From assembly GCA_015183035.1 (NCBI GenBank), contig JACZZP010000007.1:1364001-1428000 (forward strand): DNA of 64,000 nucleotides, read 5' to 3'. The DNA comes from Meloidogyne chitwoodi. Lineage: Eukaryota; Nematoda; Chromadorea; Rhabditida; Meloidogynidae. A program made the position numbers and the translations under genes. The notes below the pieces were generated by a model, which was not told where the DNA came from, ran no database searches, and saw only the letters and a list, made by a program, of their open reading frames with translations. Shown here one piece after another: positions 49,801 to 61,800 of the stretch (position 1 is its first letter; every line of letters begins with the position of its first letter).

Positions 49801-52800
49801 ATTTAGGAGGAGGAAAAACTGTCAAAGTTAATGTAATCCGTGGGGCAGATGGTTTGGAAAAGGGTGAATATTTTGATCCAGCTAGCAACATGAAATTTAC
49901 CATTCAACTTCACGGAGATCCTATTACTACTCAAACAAGCACAAAAGTTCGCTCTACATCGGTAAGTCTCTTTATAGTTAATTTTACATTGTTATTTATT
50001 GTTTAGCAAGTTCAATCTGTTGAGTTGGAACCTCATGCTCAGTTTGTTGGCATAGATCAAATTAAAGATATGCGTAATGGGCGTGTTATGACCTTAGCAG
50101 ATGCTCAACGTCTTGGACTTGCTAGAGTTGATCGCAAAGGACGACTTAGCACCAGAGAATACAGTGCATTTAGATCAAATATTGAACTGGCAGTTAATAA
50201 AGGAGTAATGGATGCTAGAGGGGAAAAACTTTCTTTGGAAGAGGCTATTCGGCAACGATTGATTGATATTCGAGAATTAAAGGTGAATACCCATACTTAT
50301 TCTAATTTTATTTAGGAAATTATTAAATGAACTAAACTTTTTTATAATTTCATTTTTTTAATTTTAGTACATTCATCCAAGAAATGGTGAGGCTATTGAC
50401 CTGAGCAATGCTGCAAACCAAGGATTGTTAGATGTAACACTGGCAGAGACTTTGCCAAATGGAGTTCACCATCCTGGTACTGGTGAACGGATAAGTGTGC
50501 GAAGAGCTGTTGATCTTGGAATTATTGACGCAAGAACTGGAGCTGTTCGGCATCCACTCACTGGTGAACCTCTCAGCTGGGTGGACTTAACAAAAAAAGT
50601 TTACAATGCAATAACTCAAAATGGAGTTTACGATCCTCGGAAAGGTTATGCCGTTCCAGTAACGTCTGCTTTAGCTGAAGGATTGATTGATTCCCGCTCT
50701 GGAGGAACTTATATTAACCCAATAACACAAGAACATCATTCATTGGAAGAAGCTAGTCATCGTGGTTTGATTGATTCTCAGACATTAAAAGCATTAACTG
50801 AACCATGTTTGACTGATTATCAAACTCGAAGAAGAATTAATTTGATACAGGCGGTAGAAGCAAAATTAATTGATCCAAGGTTGGGAAAATTTTATTTTTT
50901 TTTATTTTTTATTATTTTACAGGACCAAAACAGTACAATTATCAGCTGACAAAATTGTATCATTACAAAAGGCCATTGAAGAAGGAGCAATTCCTGCTGA
51001 TGTTGGTGAACATTTGCGTCGTGTGGATAAACTTACATTTGCCGAGGCAGTAGGAAAAGGATTGATTGATGTTGCTCAAGATCGATATACTTGCCCTGAA
51101 ACTGGAAAACAAATGAGTATTGCAAATGCTGTTAGCCAAGGTCTTATTGACACTGGAACAGTTAAAAGCGGTGGTGATGAACCTGGAGAGAGAACAAATT
51201 TGGCTAAAATTATTAACTCTGATGAATTTGAAGAGAGATCTGGAAGAATACAAGTAATGATTAATTTTAATAAAATATTTTTTTAATTTTTTACATTTTA
51301 GGACCCACAAACTCGTCTCTATCTACCTTTTAGTGCTGCTGTTAGCCAACGCCTTGTTGATCCAGATTCATTGTTACATGACTTAAATTCTTCAAAAACA
51401 ATTACTCTTCGTGAAGCACTAAATTTGGGATTAATAGATTCACAGGTAAGCTCTATAAATATTTTTTTTCTTAAATTTTCAAAAATATTTTTACTTTAGG
51501 GTCGTTATGTACCAAAATCTCAACCTGGACAACATACAATAATTTCTCCTGTTCCTCTTAAAGAGGCAGTACAACGTGGACTTATTGCTCTCATTGGTTC
51601 TCCAATGCAGGCTGCACAAGCAGTAAGTGAGGCTTTGAAACGACGTGATGCGGAAGGCTATAAATTCCGTCTTGAGCCACTCGATGATGCTACATTACAA
51701 CGTTTAAGCTCTGGAAGTGGTGAAATTTACTAATTATATTTCAAAAATATTTTAATTATTTAAGGTCGTTCACCAATACAAGAGGAGACAATTATTCGAA
51801 CTCGTAGACCTCGTGAGCCTAGTCGTCTTTCTGATCGAGTACGCTCATCTGGTGGTTACTCAGGTGATGGAGATCTTTCACATAGAGGATCGCGTAACAG
51901 AGGAGATGTAGATCCATTAGCATTAGCAGATTTACAAAATGATTTTATTGCTTTACTTCAACAACAAGGATTTGATGTAGATGAAAAATGTGTTGAAAAT
52001 CCATCTACAATGAGAATGATGTAATTTTAAAATTTATAATAAATTAAATTTTAATTTACTTTAAAATTCTATTTTTTTCTACAAAATTTTAAATTATTTT
52101 TATTTTCTGAATAATTTTTTATAATTTAAGGTCAATCCGTGAAGCTGTTGAATCTGGTCTTTTTGATGTTGGTAGTGGAAATATAGTAAATCCAATTTCT
52201 GGTCGTAATTATCCCGTCCAACGGGCTATTCAAATGCGTTTAGTTCAGACAAGTCCAGAAAAGGGTCAACAAGTATTAAATTATATTTTATTTATTTATT
52301 TATTTATTTATTTTTTAATTAAATTAAGTTATCCGATGCCTTGACTCAAGCACATGAAAAACATGTAGGATTCCCAGGCTTTCGAAGAAGTGAACAACAA
52401 TTCTCTCCTGGCAGTGTTAGTCTTGGTAGTTTTGCTGGTGATCCCTATCAACGAAGATCTTCTTTCGGAATTGAAGTTGATACGTAAGTTTATCCTTTAA
52501 ATAATTTTATTTTTAATTTGATCTACATATTTAATCTCTCAGTTGACTCTTTTATTTCCTCTTGATTTGTCTCAATCTATCAATTTATTTATAGTTCTCC
52601 TACTTCTCTCCCTTCGATAAATAATCGTCTTTCTTGGTCATCTCGTAACGTTGATTGGCGTGGTGATACTTCTGAATTACGTTCTCGCCCTGAACTTGCG
52701 GATGTTCGTCATGCATCTGTTGAACGTGGAATTGATGGAAATCTTCCCCCAGGAATGCCACTCCCTCCTCCAACTACTGTTATTGGCCAACCAGTTATAA

Positions 52801-55800
52801 AATACTAATTATTTTTTTATTTTTTATAAAAATAGGCAAGTGATTTTCATCGAGATATTGAAGAATTTCGTAGAGGAGAACCTTCAGAGGGTCCTTTAAA
52901 TATTGACCGTACACGTACACATATTTCACCTGATGGACAAACTAAAACTACTACACATTATACTCATCAACGCAACGAATATTGAGATATTAAGTTGTCC
53001 AATAGAGAAATTATATAATTTTATTTAATAATTTTTATTTTTTCTTAGGTAAATAATTAAAACTTTAAACACTTAATAATTAAAAAAATAAAAAAATGGA
53101 TTTACTTATTAACATTTTTTGATATTTTTGTTTTCCCTTTTTATATTAAAATACTTGTTTTTTAGAGTGTTTAAAGTTTTTTTTTAATTTTCTTGCCGCA
53201 TTTATTTTAAATTTTTTTAAATATTCCATATTTTTATTAAATTCTTCTTAAAGCCATCATTATTATATTTTTAACTTTTTTTTTAATTTTGCCTCATTTA
53301 TTTTCTAACACCACTTACCACTTTATTTAATCTTAACATATCATTTTTAAGTCAATTTTATCAATTAACTGATTTTTTAAATTTATTTTTTCACCACAAA
53401 AGCTGGAATAAATTAAAAAATTATTTAATTCGTTTTCTTTATTTTTTATTCCATCTATTTTTATAATTTACTGACCACTGCTCACATATCGAATTATACA
53501 TTTATTTAACTTCACTATAAATTAAAAAAAAACTTTACCAATATTCTTTCTTGCCCATAAAATTGTTATTATAATACACTACCACACAGATACGCAGGCA
53601 TATTAATTTTATTTTTAATTATTTTAATTCCAAATTTATTCTTCACTTACTATTTTTAATATTATTTTTAAAGGAGAGAATCTCTTCAGTTATTTTTTAA
53701 AAAAGGTTAAAAAACTGAAAAGGTTCTCACCTTCTTTTTAGCCAATTTTAATATTAATTTTAATTAATTAGAGTCTAAAAAAACATATTAAATAATATAT
53801 TATTTTAAAGTACAAAAATGTTTAATTCAATTTAAAAGACAATTTTATTAAAAGAATATTTTAAAAATTATGACTCTAATTATTTTAAATCTTTTTAACA
53901 TTATATGTATTTGTTTTTATTAATTAGCGTGCCTTGCGTTTTTATTTTATATAAAATACCACACCAAATGGTAATTTAGCAAAAATTTTGAAAAGTGACG
54001 GCAGGCGATTTGAAAAAGCGATTCTAATAATATTTTGACTAAATTATTAAATATTATATTAATTTAATAATGGAAAGTGACTCTTTTGGTATTATTTATT
54101 TGAGTTTTTTAAAGGTAATGGAGAAGACGCACTAAAAAAGTTTTTTTTTAAATATGTATATTTTGAGTTATTAAAATAATTTTTTATATTGATCCTTTAG
54201 TGAATAATTTGTGTAAAATATATTTTGAGTGAATCATCCCTTTTTATTCCTAAAAAGTCTAATAGATTTTATCTAACAAAATGAGAATTGTTACTTATTA
54301 ATTGAAGTAATATATTTAAAGCATATCAGGTTTCATTTAAATTAAATTCAATAACTGGTAGGTTTATTTTTATTATATTTTGGGAATAAATGAAATTTTA
54401 ATTTAAAATATTAAAATTTTACAAAAATTAAAAAATGAGTGTTCATCGTCAAATATTTTATTTTTCTTCTAAAAATAATCTACATTTTGTTTTTGATCAG
54501 GATTCACTTCATTCTGAATGTTTACGTCGAAGTGCTGATATTAATGCTCTTATTTCTCAATTGGGACAATTACATCATGCCCAACTTGAACAAATTCAAA
54601 AGATTCCTCTCACCTCTGAAAAAGAGGGGAGAAATCGTTTTATGGTAATACATAAATTTATAAAATAATTATTCAAAAAAAATGCTAAATTTAGGAAATG
54701 AGAGAAAAATTAAATTCTTATTCTACTGAAGTGGCAAATCAAATAGCTGAGGCTGATAGACTTTGCATGGAATGTGCGGATTCACTTAGTCCTGAACAGT
54801 TTCACTTGCTTAAGGTGATTAAATTTGTAAATAATTACCTTAATATCAATGAATGCTGATATAATTAATTAAGGAATATATTTAACCTATTGGATATAAA
54901 GAGATAAATTATACAAAATTATTTAAAAATTATTAGATGTTTTTAAATAATTTTTCTATAGGAAAATCGACATTGTTTACAACACACATTTGAACGTTTG
55001 GAACGTCAGGCTGATGCAATACTTGCACGTTTAGATTTGGCAACTGCTCTTTTATTAGAGTTTACTTCTAGAGCAAGTTCATTTCAATCCTGGATTTTTG
55101 AAAGAGGACGGCAATTGGATTCTTTAAGGACAGAATCAGGCGATCCTGAGCGATTGGTTTATATAAAAAGAGCATTTGATGATTTAAATGAAGAAATTTT
55201 GGTAATTTTTTTTTTAATTTTTTTCAAACCCGAGGCCCTTTAAATTTTACTTCGTTTATTAAATTGAAGTAGCTTTAAAAAATATTAAAAATATTAATTT
55301 TTGTTAAAATATTATTATTTTTATTTACCCTCCATTTACCTATTTTTTATTTATTTGTCAAAAATTAATAAATTATTTATACAAATATTTTTTTATTTTT
55401 CTGAGAAGGTATTATTTCTATTTTTCTCTTAATATTATTTATAATAATATTAATAATTTTTAGTCTAAAAGACCAGAGCTTTGTTCAATTGAACAGTTGG
55501 CCCAAAGAATTGAAGTTGAAATAACTGCTTATGTTGATGAAATAAATGACCGAGGAGGTGGAATGTCTTCACCTATTTGTGAAGGTATAGCATTGGTCAC
55601 AACATCACAGCTGTTACAACAACATAAAGTTCGTGAAACTGTTTTAAGAGCGCAGGAAGATTATGAGGTGTGTGTGGTTTTATTTTATTTTTTAATAAAT
55701 AAATATTTTTATTATTTAAATTTAATTTTTTTAGTCATTATTAATATCAAAACAAGAATTAGAACAATTATTACAAGGATTATCTAGCAATTCAATGCAA

Positions 55801-58800
55801 TATCAGCAAAGACTTGCAGAATGGCTTAGTCATGCCGAAAAACAAATTTTACATTTTTTAGATTTACCAATTCATCCAAAAGTATAATTTTTAAAAAATA
55901 TTTTTTAATTAATTATTTCTTTTTTTTATAGGATTTAACAGAACAGAGTGAAGTCCTAGCTGATTTTGTTAATGAAATATCAATGCAAGCACCTTTACTA
56001 GGTGATAAAGTTTTTTAAAATTATTTAAATGAATTCACTATTTTTAAATTACGATTTTAAATTAAGTTTTAATTTTAAAAAAGATTACCTTTCTTTTTTT
56101 CTAATAATATTTATTCATTTATTAAAAGAGTAAAAGTTAAATAAATAAATATTAGTAACACTTTTTATAAAAAAATTGTAAAAATTATTTTTATTTATTT
56201 AATTTTTTGTAGAGAATGTTATTGAAAACACACGAGAATTGTTTGCACATATTGGTGGCAGTGAAGCTATAGCTTTACAAATGCGCACAGATCAACTAAA
56301 GCAAAGATATAATAATTTGGCTGATGATGCTGATTCAAAAATTGCTATTTGGGAAAAAGCTCTTACTTTAGCTGAGAATTTGTTAGATGGACAAACTGAG
56401 CTAAAGTTAGAATATTATTTTTATTTTTTAAATTTGCTAAAACAATAATATATATTTATATTTTAAAGAAAACATTTGGAAGATGTTGAAGAAGATCTTC
56501 AAAATTTATCTCAAGTTTCTTTAGAAGAACAATTTCAATTAATTAATACAATAGAATCTGATCTGGGCCCTGCACGTGAACAATTAGAAAATATTCAATT
56601 AATTAGTTGTGAACTTCAAAGATTAACCACAGAATCTAGAGCTAATCAATTAGCAAAAGAAAGTGCTGAATTACTTCGATATTTTAATTCTGTTTCAGAT
56701 ATTGTTAATAAAAAAGCAGAATTGCTTAGTAAGGTAGAAAATTATTATTAATTTTTTTTAATTTTTATTTATATGGGAATTTAATTAAAAATTAGTTAAT
56801 TATAATTTTAAATAAAAAAATTCTTTTATATTTTTAATTAATTAATTGTGCTATCATAACCCTATGTTTTCTGTTATCTAATATTTATATATAAATATTT
56901 TATTTTTAACTTTTACAAATATTTTTAGGCTGAAAGTCAATCTAGAATTATTTTTGAAGTTCTCGATTTTTGGATTGATTGGTTTAATGAAATACAAGAA
57001 CAAATTGTAAATGCAGAAAAACCAGCTGTAGATATAGAACAATTAAAACAACAATTAAAACAACAAAGACATTTAAATGATGACATTACTTTAGAAAGAA
57101 ATGGTTTAAGAGATATGATTACAGAGGCTTCGAAAGTTGCTAGAGAATTAAATTTAACATTAGGAGGTCAAGAAGGTCAAGAAGCTTTACTTACAAAAGT
57201 TGAAAGAACAAAAAAAATGGCTGATGAAACTGCTGAACTTGGAAGTGAAAGAACAGCTGAATTAGAACAAGTAAATAATAAAGAGAAATATATTTTATTT
57301 TAAAATTAAATATTTAAAAAATTAAATAAATAAGTTAAATTTAATTTAATTTTTATAGGCTTTTGCACTAGCAAAAGAACTTGATTCGGTTTGTTTTTTT
57401 TAATTTTTAAATATTTAAAAATTAATAAAATATTTTTAAAGGAATATACAGAGCTTAATGATTATATGGATGGATTTGAACGTGAATTATGTGCTTGTGA
57501 TCCAATTACTACAGGAATGCCTGCTAAAGTTCTTTTATCACAACAACAACATAATAATGTTTAAAAATAAATTTATATAAAATTTTTAATTTTTTTAATT
57601 TTAATTTATAGAATATTCTTCAACAAATTCAAAGTCAACGCCCAATGATTAATAAATTTGAAAGAAATGTAGCAGCATTGCGTGAACTTTGTTCTGAAAT
57701 TGATGAACAAAATTTAAAACAAATTGCTGAAAATGTTAAAGAACGTAAATTTTTTTATTTTTAAATAAAAAATATTTTATCAATAAGAGTTTAAAAAAAA
57801 TAGAAAAAAGTAATTTTAATATAAATTTTAATTTTTATATGTAAGTATTATTATTTAAAAAATAAATAAAAATAGCTTTAAATAAAACTGATTTTTAAAA
57901 TAATGCCAAGCTATAATTTTAATATTTAAAATTACTTATTCTATTAATGTTCAAAGATAAAAATTTAATTAAAAGAATAAAATTGATATAAATAACCTCT
58001 TTTAAAAAGAGATAATAATATAATTATTTTAGAGAAATATAATAAATAGTATTTTCTTTTTTTAATTTAATTAATTATTTTTAAAGGTTTTGAAGAATTA
58101 GTTTCTTCATTTCAAGAACGTGGTGATGTACTTACCTCTTCTTTAGAACATTCTGCACAACTTGGAGATAGATTAAATATGCTTTTAAGTAATTTAAGTG
58201 CAGCATTAGAACAATTAAATTCTCAAGAACCTCCTTCATCTCGTCCTCCAATTATTAGAAGACAATTAGATGAAATGAGTGCAATGTTTGATTTATTAAA
58301 TCAAAAAGAGCCTTCATTCTTAGCAATGAAAAATCAATGTTCTGAACAAATTACACTTGCACAACAACAAAATTTAAATTTTGGAAAAGAAGCTTCAACA
58401 TTAGCTGAAATGCATCAACAAAGATTAATTGAATTAGATACTAGATGGACTGAACTTAAACAAGCAGCTGAAGGAAGAAGACTACAACTTGAAACTATTC
58501 TTCCATTAGCTGAACGATTTTGGGTAATTTATTATTTAGATAATACATATTATTCATTGAATATTAAAATAAATTACTAATTACTTAAATTATTAGTAAT
58601 ACATTATTAATATAGTGTAATATATATTTTATCATTTTTTAAAATTTAAAGATTCAATTAGACCTTGCCCAACAATCTATTGTTCAAATTCGTCAAAAAA
58701 CTGACCAATTTGGAATGAATGAAACAACTGAAGATATTTATGATAATAATAATCCAGTTAAACAATTACAACAAAGACAAAATCAACTTTTATCTCTTCA

Positions 58801-61800
58801 AAATGGAATTTCTGAATGTTCTCAAGGTATACAACAATCACATTTTGGTGGACATGAATTATGTAATGAACTTTTGGGTGCTGAAGAAGAACAAAGTTTT
58901 GTAAAACAACATTTAATTGCATTACAAGCACAATGGGATGCTTTTCTTGCTCATTTTACTCAAATTAATAGCTCTTTAAGTTTGGCTGTCAATCAAGCAA
59001 GTTTTTAAATATTTTCCCTCCTAATTATTTTATATTAACATTTATATTTACTAGCGGAGTTGGTCGCCCTTCGGGCGCCCTTCTCCGCTAGCAAAAACAC
59101 ACAAACTTAAAATAACATGAACAATAAAAACATACATACTTATAAGCATTCCTTGAACAAAACAAAAACACATATAAATAAACTTATCCATAATTGTTCA
59201 AGACTTCTTTAATTCAAAACACCAAGCAAAATAAAACAAAAACATTAATTTAAAACATTTCGATCACAAAACAATACACCTATTGGCAAAAAACATAAGG
59301 TTAATCAAATTTCAAGTTTAATCTTTAATATCATTTATTTTCAAGTTCTAAGTTCAAGTTTATTTTCAATTGCAAACCCTACTATAAAAACCCCCCATTT
59401 TCACTTCCCCCAATCACTTGTCTATAAAAAGCCAAACAAACAAACAGACAAACATTCTCAATTATATAATTAGATTATAATATTTTTTACTATTTACTTT
59501 TCTTATCATAATATTTTTATTTCCTTTTTTATATTCTTTAATCTCGTTGTTTAGTCACTTCAATTCCATTCTTTACTTCAACAATTAACTTCATTCTTAG
59601 CTACAAAAGAATCTCAATCTTCTAATATTATTACTGATATTCCTTTAAATTCTGTTGATTCTGTACGTGAACAACTTCAAATTGTTGATATGTTACGTAG
59701 AGAATTAGATGAAGCAGCAATTGGTCGTGAACAATTAAACCAAATGGGAGCTGAATTATGTGCTGTTATGGCTGCTACAAAATCTACTTCAAATAATTTT
59801 ATTGGAGATTTAGGTAATTATTATTCTTTAAAATATTTAATTATTTAAAAAAAGATGATCCAACTTTATCAATTAGACAACCTTTGGGTGATCTTAATCA
59901 ACGTTGGAATGTTTTATCTAAACGTTTAATAGATAATCAACAACGTTTAGAACGTTCATTACTTGATATGGGACAATTTTCACAAGCACATTCTCAATTA
60001 ATTAATTGGATAAATAAAACTTTAGATACTTTAGATGGAGTTGAAAATGAATGGAATTTATATTCAGAGAGTGGTGCAAGTGGTTTAAAACATATTGAAA
60101 TTACACTTTGTAAATTAAAGGTAAATTATTTAATAAAAAATGTTTTTATAAATATTTTTTTAGATTTTCAATACATTTTTTAGGAGAAAAAATTTCATTT
60201 AAAATTATAGATAATTCAAAATGATATTTCTGCTCATCAATTAAGCTATGAGGCTATTTTAACTGCTGGTACTCAAATATTGCAACAAAAAGAAGATTCT
60301 ACAATAATAGCTAATACTAAACCAATGGTTGAAATTCTTGTTTCTAATTGGTCAAAGCTTGATAAAAATTTACAAAAATTATTTAATGAATTAGAACAGA
60401 ATAGAATTGAATCAACTTCACGAAATAATGATTTGGAGAAATGGAGGTTATGGCTTGCTGATTTATTAGCTGAGATGAGGGTAAGAAGATAGAATTTTTA
60501 TTTTCTGAAATATTTATTTGTAAAAATATTTTTAGACAAATCGTCCAGTTGGTGGACTTCCTGAAACAGCAATTTCTCAACTTGATGAATTTCGAGTAAT
60601 TCAATCAGATGTAGAACAACGAAAACCTCAATTTGAAGAATATTTATATTCATTAGAAGAATCTATTGAAGACATGAAAGAATCCGAATTGAAAAATGGA
60701 AAAGAGGACTGGACAGTAGGACAAATTAAAAAACTTCGTTCTGATTGGAAAACTCTTCAAGTGAATTAATTAATTTTTTTATTTTTTTAATATTTTTAAT
60801 TTTAAACAGGACAAATTGGCAGAACGAGAGAAAAGATTAAAACAAGCATTGGAAGAAGCTTTGGAATTATCTAATGGAGTTATTAATTAATTAAATATTT
60901 ATTTTTATTTTAAAATTAAGATGCAAGAAATGCAAGATTGGTTACTTCAAGCAGAGAATCATTTAGCAATGGTTCCACCAATTTCAAGATTAATTGAAAC
61001 ACTTGAAACACAATTGGATACACATAAATTATTTAATAATTCTGTACAAATTAAATGTCAATTGTTAGTTTTAAATAATTATTATTTTTAAATTTATTAT
61101 TTTTTTTTAATTTTTAGTATGAAAGATTTAAATAATAAAGGTATTAGAGTTCAATTAATTTGCGAAAAGAAAGATGCAATTCCAATGAAAAATCGTTTAG
61201 TTTCTTTAAAGCATAGAACAGATAAATTAGCACAAAAAAGTAATGAACGATTAAGAACATTAACTATTTCATTGGTAAGAAAGAAATTTAATAAAATAAT
61301 TTATTTTAATTAAAAATTAAAAAAAAAGGATGATTCGAGACTCTTTTTTGTTGCACAACAAGAATTAATTGATTGGATTAATGAACAATTTAAATTACTT
61401 GATGAAAAAGAAAATAAAAAGTTGGGTACTGGTGACAGAATTAGAGAATTATTAGAAGAACATAAAAAATTACAAGATCAAATTACTAGAAGAAATGGAC
61501 TTTTTGAAGAAACTAGGTATTTAAATAAATTATTTATATTTATTTTCTTTTATTAGATTAAGAGGTAATTTACTTGGTGAACATGCTCCTTTAACAGAAA
61601 AACGTAAAATTGAATTAGCAAATGATCAATTAAGCAATGAATGGTTAGAATTAGGAAAAAGGGCATTAAAAAGGCAAAGAAGCTTAGAAGAAGCTTTAAT
61701 TCAAAGTGGTCATTTTGATGAAGTACTTGCTGAATTACTTGAATGGCTTAATAATGAATTACCTCCAATTGAAAATGAACTTTTATCACAAAATTATTTT

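Noticed and set aside
54435..54500. Independent start of a separate rod gene at ATG 54435
   Set aside because: A good acceptor (GATCAG) lies at 54495-54500 and the rod exon is in phase with upstream donors; spectraplakin architecture makes one gene more likely.
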